From: Chrysomallon squamiferum | Taxonomy: Eukaryota; Mollusca; Gastropoda; Neomphalida; Peltospiridae | Length of the DNA stretch: 64,000 nucleotides | NCBI GenBank assembly: GCA_012295275.1 | Contig: CM022672.1 | Coordinates: forward strand, 27,835,972 to 27,899,971 | Direction of reading: 5' to 3' | Shown here: piece by piece, positions 37,554 to 50,000 of the stretch | Layout: each line of letters starts with the position of its first letter | Numbering within the stretch: position 1 is the first letter of the stretch | Translations under genes and position numbers: made by a program | The notes under the pieces: generated by a model | The model's database searches: none | What the model was told of the DNA's origin: nothing | What the model saw: the letters and a program-made list of their open reading frames with translations, nothing else

Positions 37554-40552
37554 TACTGGTGTCAAAACGTAGTTAAGATATTCAACAGTTAAAACAGAGA
37601 AACAGTAATCCAAAGAAAGATATGAACAATAAAATGCAGGAACTTAAGAAAACAACAAGTAACTAAACGTCAGTGCAGTCCTTCATTTGCATGTAATAAA
37701 ACCATCCTCCACAGCAAATGGAAGATGTCAAGTATTTTAATTTTGAGTGGCACAGATCTATATTTAAAATATTAGAAAAATTATAAAGAAATTCAATATA
37801 AAATACATTATCTGTTTTAAATCCTCCAAAATAAGGGACAATGAACTGTCTTGAATTTTGTTTTTAATTAATAATATATTCACCATACTCAATAATTTAC
37901 TGTAGTGAAATACTAAAAGTCTATCAATAAGAGTAACAATGTCTCACCATAGTCATGAAAGTTCCCCTCTAGAGCCTTAATACCGCTAAGTAATGCCTGA
38001 GCTAATGATGGACTGCTTGGCCTATTACAAATACAATGTTTTAAGGTTTAGTTGTAAGAACAAATAAAAACAATAAAGAGACACAGAAAGAGAGAGAGTG
38101 GTACAGTGTTCCTTATTAATTATTAACCAAATTAATTAACATAACTGTGATTTAATTGATTTTGTTAAGAATTAATGAGAGGTTCTCTTTCTCAGATATA
38201 TCAACTTCATCTTAACCACAGACTCAGTGCAGATATTAAATAATACAAACAATTATGTATATAATTATGGTTAGTGCAGTTTGCTAGATTTAGTGTAATT
38301 AGTAGAAAGAAAATGATAATAATATATTAAAATAGAAAAATTAGTTAAAATATATTAATTAAAAACTACAACAATAAAAAACATTTAAAACAAAAATGTA
38401 TGGTCTTTAAATAAAATCCAATTAATGTACCTTTTCAAAATTTGATTCAAAACGAACATATTTCATATAATAACTAACACATTTCAAAACTAAAATAAGA
38501 AAAACAACAACAAATACACACCAACAGTTAATGCACAATTTATCATAATGATAATATGATAATGTATACCTTGTATCCCTTGCAAAAAAAACTTTAGCTT
38601 TCTGAGATATTTCTATATTTTCAGACTTAATAACTTTCCTAAGGATTTCTGGAATATTTTCATCACTGCAAAATAGAATAAAATTAAATGTTTTAAAAAT
38701 GTGTCTAACTGTACATAACAAACATCAAATAAATATTTACACACACACACACACACACATGTATACATAATATAATATTTAGATTCATATATATCAAATA
38801 TAACATATACATCATCAGAATTCCATTTGAAACATATCATATCCACTAAAGAACTTCTAATTTGGCAGCCTAGACAGGCCAACTCTGTCAGTGTTTATAT
38901 TATATGCATATACTATAGAGAAAGTTCTAAAAACTAAATAGTGGCAAGACCAAGTTAGTGAGTTCCACTGTACATTTCTCTTAGTTAATCAGTTAGATTT
39001 ATTATCTTGGTACTTACTCCATATTAGCAAGCTCTGTTGCATATTTCTCCCAGGTCAGTGGCATCATCTCTCCAAGTTTGTCAACCAGTTTGACACCATT
39101 GTCATCCTCAGGATTGTGAGAAGCTGTGATCATCACGCCAATAGTTGCTGGAATAAACCACACTAAAATGAATTAGATTTGAAAATTCATATTTTTTATT
39201 TTTTATTTTATTAATAACTTCTGTAAAAAATATTGAATTAAATATTATAAAGGTTTCAAATTTAAAATAGAATATAGATGTTTATTATGTTTACTGATGA
39301 TTAATTATCATAAATCTCTATAAATATATATATCAAGTGTCATACTTATAAGTCTATGGGAAGTTCATATAAAAAATAAAGTTTTATAATGTTATAAGGT
39401 AAAAGTGTTTTCTCTTATTTTTGTTGTAAAATCATACACATGACAGCTATTTATTATTAATATAAAAGATATGCTGAGTGAACTGAAACACTTTTAACTT
39501 TATATCTTTTCACACAAATACACACACAAACACAATTCAAATTATTTTGATCAATTATAATTATATATATATATATATATATATAGTTAAATGTTTATAA
39601 ATGTATTAGTAAAAGAAAATTTCTTATCAAAATACTTTGGGGAATGTAATGTAACACTTGGTTTACCTTTTCTGCACTTTGATGCTAAAACAGCCAGCAA
39701 TCCCATTCGATAAATAACATGATCCAAGAACTCTGCTCTAAAAATAATGTTTTATATCTATTTAACAGTATATATAGCCAATTTTTTTTTTTTTTTAAAA
39801 GATGTCTGTTTAAAACCCATAGCATTATGATTATTTGTTTCATTATTTTATAACTTTTTAAACTTGTCTTGTATTCCTTTTTTCTTTTCTGTTGTTCTTA
39901 AATATAATACAACTGTTTCATATAGCAAAATGAAATATATTTTAAAATTTGCTTTTGCAAATTAATCTGGGAAGCCAATAGTTACATAGTATCAGTATGA
40001 CATGCACACGGTTAAGGAAATAATATTTATTTGATTCATTTTTTTGTTACCATTACACAGTAACATTACTCTAGTGTTTATCCTTACATGCACGGATATT
40101 GATAGTATTTTAGAATAATAAATAATTATCATAATATTAAAATCAGTTAATGTTATATAAAATGTTTCAAATACTTCAATTACCAACTGCTTATAAACAT
40201 AACAATAATTATAATTCCTGCGATTTAATTTACAGATTGAGATTACCTATAAAGACACTACTTGACATTACAGATATACTTTTAAAATCACCTAAGAATG
40301 GCAACATTCTTATTATACTTATAGTTACATCTCTCATCCTAAAACGTCACACGTGATATTTAGCACCAATTATTAAACCTAAAACCATTTTTACTTCATC
40401 AATTTGTCTAAATATTTGTTCAGAACTGCGTAACAAAATATTATATTAAACCTGCAACGGAAGCCGGCTGTTCCATACTGTATTGTAATTTCTTGTTTCC
40501 GTGGGTGTTTCTTACAAGCAATATCTTTCGCTCTCTCGAACTGCTCGTCCAT
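30432..40552 (-). CDS. PGM3: Phosphoacetylglucosamine mutase, 547 aa, 18 exons
   Basis: Exons (5' to 3') 40552-40452, 39737-39667, 39147-39018, 38665-38570, 38021-37948, 37077-36950, 36397-36245, 35949-35907, 35496-35416, 34958-34915, 34722-34609, 34214-34113, 33831-33776, 33136-33073, 32448-32326, 31567-31446, 30913-30862, 30521-30432. The cytosolic enzyme converts GlcNAc-6-phosphate to GlcNAc-1-phosphate on the route to UDP-GlcNAc. All catalytic elements are present: QYGTAGFR near the N-terminus, the phosphoserine loop [13 protein letters not shown] (Ser67), ARDTRPSS, the Mg loop DGDADR (279-284), the sugar-binding EANGHGT (373-379) and the phosphate-binding [16 protein letters not shown] (from 501). 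Length matches the 542 aa human enzyme. The exon joins keep frame throughout; intron 11 appears to be GC-AG. The first ATG in exon 1 is the start. Confidence 0.97.
31029..31067. repeat. (AT)n microsatellite in PGM3 intron 16
   Basis: About 19 AT units. Confidence 0.9.
32107..32275. repeat. Minisatellite, 43-bp period, four copies, PGM3 intron 15
   Basis: ATTACAGTAA starts copies at 32107, 32150, 32193 and about 32233. The first three are nearly identical (TATCTCAATCAGACAAAATC) and the fourth is diverged. Confidence 0.85.
32460..32835. repeat. Diverged GTTGCTGTTG-rich repeats, PGM3 intron 14
   Basis: Imperfect, irregular copies containing GTTGTTAGTGATAAAAT at about 32480, 32637 and 32745 with a (GAAT)n patch near 32710. 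Open frames across it are repeat-driven. Confidence 0.65.
35118..35288. repeat. Nested inverted repeat (foldback) in PGM3 intron 9
   Basis: Inner arms 35196-35223 and 35233-35260 are reverse complements over 28 bp with one mismatch and a 9 bp loop; they contain ATGCATGCATG. Outer arms at about 35118-35144 and 35262-35288 also pair (core TTATATGTCACAT). The shape suggests a foldback or MITE-like element; no transposase or target duplication was identified. Confidence 0.7.
37517..37551. repeat. (GT)n microsatellite in PGM3 intron 5
   Basis: About 17 GT units. Confidence 0.9.
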
Positions 40553-41215
40553 TCCTATCGTTAACTGTTTCCTAATAGCTAATTACGCTCGTTCTAATTA
40601 TGTTATTGAAGATTCAAAATATATGAATTTTAACCAATCTATTTGAACTATATTTATCTTTTATTAGAGATTTATGATAACGGGGAAATAACCGTTCAGT
40701 GTAACTACGATTTGGCTATCGTTATTAAGAACAACTTGTAACGAGAAGCAATGTGAATGTCACAGCGTAAACAAAAGAAGAACATAACTAGCCTCCTTTT
40801 GTTCTTTTATACTGTTATATTATAATGTTCGAAAAACATGACGGCACTTGCTTTTCGTTATCATATGACATATTTTATTATTATTTTTATGTAGTGGTAA
40901 AACTCAGGTATTCAGCTTGAATTATCATTATGCTACATCCGGATAAGCTTCCTGAATTAGCCAGTTACATAATTATGGGATAGTGCACCATGGATGTGTA
41001 CTGATACAGGCAATATATATATAAACGCATTAAAAATAATAATTATTATTTATTTTATTTTATTTTATTTGCAAAAACAGTAAAATAATAAGAACTAAAT
41101 TTACAGTATAAGGCTACACAATAATGTTATATTATGAAACAGTGCATGGACAAGACCCAAAATACGATTTTTTTTTCTTTCTTCATTAAAAAAAAAAAAA
41201 AAATGTTTTATTTTA

Positions 41216-41255
<40 letters not shown>

Positions 41256-42682
41256 TATGGTTGTCTGTTACACAGTTGTTATTCAGGATTAAGTACTGCG
41301 CAGTAATACACAATGTGTATCTATTCAGTTTTACAATTATCTTAACATCTCTTGTGTGTTCTGTTGGTTTGGGTGCTAGTCATGAACACAGGAACAACAT
41401 AACAGGCAACATTTACCTAACGTAATAAGGCAATTAAATTTTTTTTTTTTTTTTTTTTTTATAAACATGGGCCGTGTCTCGATTAATTCAGTATCTAATT
41501 TTATATTTATAGATACGTCGTGCCAACTTTCTGAATATCTTACTCAGTGAATACACGGACATAATGTATTGCCATTCAAGTAAAAAGCTTTCCTGTTTAA
41601 ATTATTTTTGCGTTCTTTTTATGTATATCAGTATCGATTCATCCATGAGTATAATTTTATATGTATCATATATATTTCGTGAATGTGTCTTTATGCAAAC
41701 TATGAAAATCATTATAAATATATATATCTTTCTTGCTTGAGGTGAATAAAAAAGAAAACGATCAGACTGTCTGACATACAGCTAGATAATATCGCTCACT
41801 TATTAAATAATTATTTCTAAAGTATTATATTTAAATAAACAAACAAACAAAATAAATAAACAGAAAAGAACGAAACGAAACGAAACTTGCTTGATCGAAA
41901 TCAAAAATCGTTTTTTATTTATATGTCATTATTATTATTATTTTTTTTTTTTAATAATTTGAATTTTTCTTCTTTAGACACCCACACTGGAAGTTTTCTG
42001 TAGGTAATGTAAACAGTGATTCAAAAGAGTGTCCCTCTATCTATTTTTATCTAAGCACACCTCCTATGACGTAGATAAATAAACCTGATAGGATAAAAGA
42101 ATGTCGCCCACCGGTAATACAGGTATAGAATTCCCTCAATAGGCCAACCTAAGGTGGGTTTGCCACATTTATTTATTCATAAAATGACCGCACCTTACGA
42201 TCACGACGACGATAGAATCCTTTGTGGTAAACAAGGGTGTGAAACATTTCTTGTTACTTCACTTCTGGGGGAAAGACATTTATATAAATCTCAGAGGTTT
42301 ATATTTTTAATTTTTTCCCCCAGTTTGGTTTGATATTAATAACAGAGTGTCTGAGAATGTTTTAAACATACCAACATCAGATTAAAATGATTCGATTCAG
42401 TTACTGATACAGAATCTGAGTCTTACAAAATACAGATAAAAAAAGAAGTTATACGTGTAAAAAGATACTGCGACTTGTAAGTTGTTCTGTGAGGAGTTTT
42501 GTTGTTTACCATCTGAATTTTATTTTTGACAGTGTTGTTTATTTTAATAAGCTTTCAGTGTAAAAAAACGGACTGGATAAGAGGACATTATAACTGTAAC
42601 AGCATTTTTTTGATAACTAAAGCGTTAGTGTTAAGATAATTAACTGTCAAAAAAAAGAAAAGAAAAAAAGACAGCAACCAGA
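40553..42682. other. Divergent intergenic region, PGM3 / dispanin-like gene
   Basis: No coding exon seen. Holds (ATT)n at 41219-41254, several poly(A/T) runs, and the promoters of both flanking genes. A less AT-rich stretch at 42040-42260 is the best candidate for the dispanin-like promoter, but no core element stands out. Confidence 0.5.
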
Positions 42683-43279
42683 ATGAAAGAACGAGAAATC
42701 AGCAGGCATCCTTCTTACCACAACAGATTTAGATCAAGTCTTGATTCTGTGGGAACTAGCCCTACTTCAGATCGTCCCCAAAATCTGTCTGTCTCTGGTC
42801 TCACACCTGACAAAGAAACAACTCTGGTTTGGCCAGGATCTGCAAAACGTCATCAGAGGACCAGGACTTCAGTTTCTTCTACAGTAAGGTCGATCTCTTT
42901 CGAATCCAACCCCGATGACGTGTTCGTGGACGTTGAACATCAGGATGACACTAACGTGAATGGCAAAATATTCATTAGAGCGACTCAATCAACTGCATCA
43001 ACGACATCGATGTTACCCAACCCTTACAATAAATTTAATCATATTATGCATTCTGTGGTGTGGTGTGCTTGCTGTTTGTATTTTGTTTTAATCTGCTGCA
43101 TGCCTGCTGTACATTATATGGAAAAATCTGACACGGCGTTTCGAAGCGGAAATGACATGAAAGCGAAAAGAACAGCCAGAATGTCTACCCTTATGTTTGT
43201 AGCAGGAACAATCATAGCTGTTGCTGTCTATGCGGCCATTTTGTTTCTTGTGATATTTTTTACGGCATACAATACCTGA
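42683..43279 (+). CDS. CD225/dispanin-family (IFITM superfamily) two-pass membrane protein, 198 aa
   Basis: A single uninterrupted ORF. Residues 1-115 are polar, Ser/Thr/Arg-rich and probably disordered and cytosolic. The C-terminal part has two membrane segments (about 120-143 and 167-193) joined by a short basic loop. The layout fits CD225: a Cys cluster CACC (128-131) in segment 1, likely palmitoylated in this family; then KSDTAFRSGNDMKAKRTARMS, where the G-D-x-x-A spacing matches the conserved intracellular loop; and a Gly in segment 2. The family includes IFITM antiviral restriction factors, PRRT2 and TRARG1-like trafficking proteins; which role applies here cannot be told. Unlike most vertebrate members, the coding region lacks the intron usually found within the CD225 domain. 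A 5' UTR intron is not excluded. Moderately sure of family. Confidence 0.75.
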   Translation: MKEREISRHPSYHNRFRSSLDSVGTSPTSDRPQNLSVSGLTPDKETTLVWPGSAKRHQRTRTSVSSTVRSISFESNPDDVFVDVEHQDDTNVNGKIFIRATQSTASTTSMLPNPYNKFNHIMHSVVWCACCLYFVLICCMPAVHYMEKSDTAFRSGNDMKAKRTARMSTLMFVAGTIIAVAVYAAILFLVIFFTAYNT

Positions 43280-43567
43280 TTCAAGTAAAAATTAATTTTG
43301 TTTCTGTTTTCTCTGATTTGTTTGACATTTCATGATGAACCACTAATGGATACCATTCAGTTGTTGCTTCGGTAATTATGTATGTGGCAAATGGATGCAA
43401 TATATAATTATGATTTATGTAATATTTATATATATTTTTGTGCGCGATGTATATATAAAGACTTAAGACAGAATAGGAAAAAATATGTTTTATCGGCTTT
43501 ATTTCACAAGATATTTGACATTTATATGAAATAGTGTCACCACTATTTGACAGGGAATGTAACAAAT

Positions 43568-43626
<59 letters not shown>

Positions 43627-43883
43627 AAATTAAATATAATAATAATAATATAATGTGGAAAATGTATAAAACTTTAACCTAGAATTAAACTGATCAGTAC
43701 TTAGTGTTTTCAAACTCTTAATATACAGCGTAAACTGTATATCGATTACTGGGCATTAAGTGCAATGCTATTATTAAACATAATATGCCTGTTTGTGTCT
43801 GTATGTGTATATGTGTGTACGTATGTATGCATGTATATATTACATGTATGTATAGGTGTGACTGTGTGTATGTAGGTACATAG

Positions 43884-43914
<31 letters not shown>

Positions 43915-45746
43915 TGTATGTATATATGTATGTATGTGTGTGTGTGTATGTATATATGTATGTATATATGTGAGAGTAGAGTAAACTTAATTTTTTTTTT
44001 TTTAATTATTCATTCGTAAAATAATAAATTAATAATTGCCCCAAAGAAAATCACACCAAAAAATAATAATAATGAGTGATAATAGATAGACAGATAGATA
44101 CATAAATAAAGCATTCATCGTCAAGAAATTATGGTGATGGTGGTGGTATACATCGATGAGAGAAACAAGTGATGCTATTGTCCAAAATTATTCAAATAAC
44201 GAGTGTTTGACACCGGTAAAATGAAGTGACCGTACTTCACATCGGAAGTGATTCACTTAGTGAATCAGATCTTATAATATTATAAATTTAAATTTTTTTT
44301 TTTTTTCCTTAGCCTCTATTTTTGTCAAAACAATTGAGTCAGATAATATGACGAATACAAAATAGCACTGATTAAATGAGAAATAGAGAGAAATAATTTT
44401 TAAAATTTAAGAGAGAGAGAGAAAGAACGTATATTTTACATATCAAAATACAATAGCATTTTACTGATCAGAAATTGCAAGTAAAGCAAAGTTTTTATAT
44501 TTTGAAGACAATCAGAATTTTATTTCGTAAGTAAATTGTGGATAATCGTTTCATTGACTAATTTTCGACATTAATAATTATAACATCCCAAAAAAATTCT
44601 TTATGAAACTATTTTAGTAACTAACCAAACAATGACAATTACGAAATAAACACGAAAGAATTAATAACAGATATGATTAATACAGAGAAAACGTGTATTT
44701 AACTGTTTAGTTTTGTAAATATAATGTAATATATTTATTTTTTGTGGGCTACATTAATACATAGATAATTTGTATATAACTTATACTATTATTGTATGTT
44801 TATATGTATGTAGATGTACATATCTGTATGTATGTTTCAGTAATTCGAGAGACCGTTATTTTTGCTTGATGATTCCAGTTAAGATTCAGTTTTTACACTA
44901 ACTTTTTTAATTATTTTTATTTATTTATTTATTTGTCTTATTTTTCAGTCAGTTAATTCGTTTTCACCCATTTTTATTGTTTGCAGTGATGTTAAGAAAG
45001 TCTTTTGTTACACCGATATTTAGTTTCAGTTTAAAACTTTTGTATTGGATTTTTGAATTTGTTTTTATCAATAAAGGCTAATATATTGCTGTTTTATGCG
45101 TCTACATAATATAGCATAAGAAGACTAAATAATTAAACATTTATATGAATTTCATTTGTGATCTCAAAAATATGATTAAAAACAGCAATTATCTGATAGT
45201 TTCTTTTCTGCAGATGGAAATATTATAAGAAATTTTATTTCACATTTATTTAATGAAATGTAATTAGCAGTAATATTTTAAAAATGTATAAGCTTTAAAA
45301 ATATCAGATTATAAGCTGTCTTTACTTTTCAGCGAAGACCACATCTAGCTGACTCAGTTTATAAAGATCAGAAAAACTCCATAATAATAACAATTAATTG
45401 TAATAATAATTAAGAAGATAAACTAACGAAAAAAGGCGATAAAAGAAACAATTTCGAAATAAATAAATAAGTTAATAAATGAATTTAAAACAAAAGAAAA
45501 AAGGAAATAATAACAAACATTATAGAATAACTGAAGTAACTATGTTGTGGAATAGGTATCATAGAAATATATGTGCTTTTCACATAATCGTAGTTGTTTG
45601 AGCACATTTTTATTTCTGTCTCTGGTGAAATGATTCGTGGATATTCGATGTAAATGATTTCGGCCTGGTTACAGCTTCGCCTCTATTGTATAACTCTATT
45701 CTATACGTCATCAAACGTTTATTCGCCAGAAAAATTAATTGGACAA

Positions 45747-45779
<33 letters not shown>

Positions 45780-45974
45780 CCGTAAATATTTAGCTGATTA
45801 AAAAATAACAAAAATAAAAATAAAAATAATATTAATAAAACAGTTTACCTCTTTACAACCAGAGTGGTGATATCATTGGGTACATGACGAAAACCAGCGA
45901 GAGTATTTTATCCAATAATATTAGCTAGAAAAATGTGGCCGCCTAGGATTTTGAAATTTTTTATTTATTAATTA

Positions 45975-46010
<36 letters not shown>

Positions 46011-46965
46011 TACTATTATTATTATTATTATTATTATTTTTATTTTAAACTATTATACTCTTCTTTATTAACTTAGCTAAAACGTCAATAATATACTTTT
46101 GGCAGAAACATCAAAAGAGCTGTTTTCTTTTCTGTACTTCTTTCTTTTCTTTTTTCTTTTGTCTTATTTTTCTTTCCATTTGTTTTATATTTTTTATATT
46201 TTTTAACTTTTTATCACTAACTGGCTTCTGGAAACACGGATTTGTATAGCCTGTAAACACAAAGGATTTTCAAGAAAAGTTTATTAAGATATTTGTTCGT
46301 GTCTTTTGACATTCAAACGTTATGTTTATTTTGAGTGACTTGTACGCTAAGCACGTTTTCCATCATGACGTTTTTACAACTACAAACAAAAACTTTTTTT
46401 CTCGCTGTTACTTTATTCACAACTGTATCATAATAAAAAACATTATCACTTTTATTTTCATTTTCTAGTTGACACAACTTTCATATATTTTTCTTACTCA
46501 CAATTTCAAGTTAATAAAATAAAAATTTTGGGAAGGACTGACTGGTATGCCAATAATTTCGGTAATTTATCCATTTTAGTATTTATCAGGTTAATAATAT
46601 CATTTTTTCAGAGAAAATTAGAAGAAAGAACACATTTAACAACCTACAAAATAAAGTGCAATAGATTTTATTATTTCTACAGCTTATTGAAAAAGATAAA
46701 ATAATACTTCAAACTGTTTGTAATTAAAATGTGATTTCTAAAACAAATGACCATTTCTTGCTTAAAACCAGCTATACATATATAAAAACACATGCAGAGT
46801 ATATCAAAGAAATATAAAGACAATTATATGTAAGATCAGTGTTATTTCATAAACTTTGTTAATATATATAAAATTAGTAAAAAGGATTTAATAAAGATAA
46901 TAATGTTTGTTAAAAATATATATAATTATGGGGCTGTTTGCATTTTGCTGTTGTAAAAGAAATTT

Positions 46966-47031
<66 letters not shown>

Positions 47032-47037
47032 CTAAAA
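43280..47037. other. Intergenic, 3.8 kb
   Basis: No gene found. Contains (AAT)n at 43569-43624, (ATGT)n at 43887-43922, poly(A) at 45749-45777 and (ATT)n at 45979-46036. The right end should hold the 3' UTR of the minus-strand Cys-module gene (AATAAA on the minus strand at 46672-46667). Confidence 0.6.
46964..47031. repeat. (CT)n(CA)n compound microsatellite in a 3' UTR
   Basis: On the gene strand it is (TG)n then (AG)n, beginning 7 bases after the stop codon of the minus-strand gene. Confidence 0.9.
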
Positions 47038-50000
47038 CTATACACAGTTTGTAATATTAAAATCTCCTGCAATATTAGGTGAAAGTGCTATCAAATCCAT
47101 CACATCTTCACTTGTACATTGATACTTTGTGAGTTTCTTAACTGTACAGTTTATCTTCTCTTTGTAAAATCTAGAAAAAAAAGAAGTAAAAAACATGAAT
47201 GAAATAATAATAACAATGATGATAATGATGATGAAAAAAGGAATAATAATAAGAATAATAATAACAATCATAGTACAACAACAACAATAGTTATTATTAT
47301 TATTAAATGGATTTTAAGTACATATCACAATTTAATTATATCTTTTTTAATTCCTACATAAATCAAATTCAAAGTTTTATTTACATATTTCAGTTATTTA
47401 ATTCCAATAAATTAAACTGATCTTTTTATTTATATATTTTAATTTAGTTCCTACACTAAATAAATGATACTTTTATAATCATATTACAATTTAATTCCAA
47501 GATAAATTAAACTGATATTTATAATTTTGTGTTTAATTATGTTTCTAGATTAACTAAATTCATATTTTCATTTATATATTTTAAATTAATTCCTAGATTA
47601 AATTCATATATTTATTTATATATTTTAAATTAATTCTTTGAAAAATTAATTTCTAATTATTTATTTTAATTTTATTCCTAGATAAACTGAATTCATATTT
47701 TTATTTACATATTTTAGTTCTAATAAATTAACTGATATTTGTATTTACACTTACTCGCAACTGATGATGTTACTTGTTGTAGGACACTTGACATCATAAC
47801 AAAGATAAGCATTAACATCTTCACACGGATTTGGAAATGTGTCTGAAAAATGGAAACATTAAAACACTACAAAACATATAGAGCTTTAGTTAGTACTGTT
47901 CAGGTGCAGTTAATTACTAAACTTTTAATATTCATTGCAGCCAATTTAATCTTTTATATATTTATTACTAATGTCAAAGTTTCTGAGGCTATTTATTATG
48001 ACAATAATATATATATTTAAAAATCCTAAACAGCTAGTGATTCATTACAAAATAAATAAATAAATAAATAAATAAAATAAAATAAAAATAAATTTTAACA
48101 AAATCTCAAAACACAACATTTGAAATCATTTTTACATATTAATATCAATTTTGATCTTTTTAAATCAACTGATAATAATGTTCATTTACATACATCATTA
48201 TATGATTGATATTAATTTACATTATATTTGTTAACATTCATTCACAAATCATATTAATATATAACATAAATATTATTTACATATATCAATATTCAATACA
48301 TATTATCAATCATCAAACTGATAATATCTACCTACAAATTACTTACCATTATATATATGAATGTCCAGTGTTTAGAATGTTATTATTTAATACTTTCATA
48401 AATTATAATTACTGACTTTACAAAATATTTACAATAACATTTTAATATAATTCATTACTTATTACTATTATTAGTAATTACTATTTATTATCAGGTGTAT
48501 AATTAACAATGTACATCAAAATGCCAGTTACAATTCACTTATTGTAATACTAGCAATCATATTTACTATTAAAAATAATATATTCATTAAAAATAATTTG
48601 TTATTTACTTCCAAATATATCACAAACCATTTACATAATAATCATTTAAATATTGTCACAAACACTTATGTTAAAATATATTAAAATTGTCAAATATAAC
48701 TACCTAAATACATTATAAACTATTTACATAATAATGTCAATATCTGTTATATCTCACATCCAAAATTCAACTATTATATTTGCTAAAAATAACTAACTAA
48801 ATATATTATAAACTATTAACATAATGTCAATAATAATTCACTTACTGTTACAAACACTAACATCCAGATTTAATATTGCCTGGACTTTTTCTTTATTGTC
48901 TTGAAACAGTGTGAAGAAATCTGCTGCAGGACAATAGACACCATTTGAACAAAGATCAGTGGAAATACAACTGAATAAACCATCTAGAAAACTGAGAGTA
49001 AAATTGTACAAATTAAAAAAGAAAAAAATGAACAAAATAATAATAATAATGATAATGACAATGATGATGAAAAAGGAACACTAATAAAAATGTATGATTA
49101 TATTCAGCTTAAAATGTACAAAGATCATTACACAAATACTTTTTATTTTTACATATATTATTAGTCTTCTATTATCAAATATATGACTTTCATCTAAATC
49201 TTGCTTTCTTTAATATTACCCCAGTATAACATATTGTTTATTGTGTATTTATGTAAATATTTTCTAAGATAAAGATACTGTATAAATGTGGTGTGTGAGA
49301 GAAAGGGATTGAACAGAGAGTCAGAGAGAGAAGAAGAGTTAAAGGGAGAGAAATAGAGAAAAAGGAAGAAAAAGAGAGAGGCAGAGAAGGAAAGCAAGAG
49401 AAAGAGAGAGATTACCTGCAAGACGGTGATGCTATCAGTTGACTAACATGATTACTACAGGACTTCAGAGCTATTTGGGAAAGAGCATCAAGATCTGAAC
49501 AAACATCACTACTATCTACAATGTCACCTTCACCTGGAATGAATGAAAGTGTTCAGTGATGGTGTTTACAATCAACCACTTTAATGACTAAATAAGGAAA
49601 TAAGTTAAAAATTTATTAGAAATAATAATAATAATACATTGTTACTCAAAATGAAAACATACAATACATAAACTAGTATGACTAATAAATGTTAATAGTT
49701 ATTTGTTTAAGAAATGATAAAAATCTAGCATGCTGGATGCATTTTGAAAAACAAACATATAGACTACATATCAAGACTGAAACTAGTGCTCAAACCAGTA
49801 AGCTGAAGTTGTTTTATTTAATGACAAATAAAAATAATCAAGATACATACCACAATGAGGTAAAGTAGATACAAAGAGTTTGGTGTTTTCAAGAGCTTTG
49901 ATTCTCTCTGATTCATTACACTGGCCTTGTTCTGATTCCAGACATGTACGATGATTCACAAGTTGACTGAAAGACAAAAAATAACAAAATTTTATATAGA

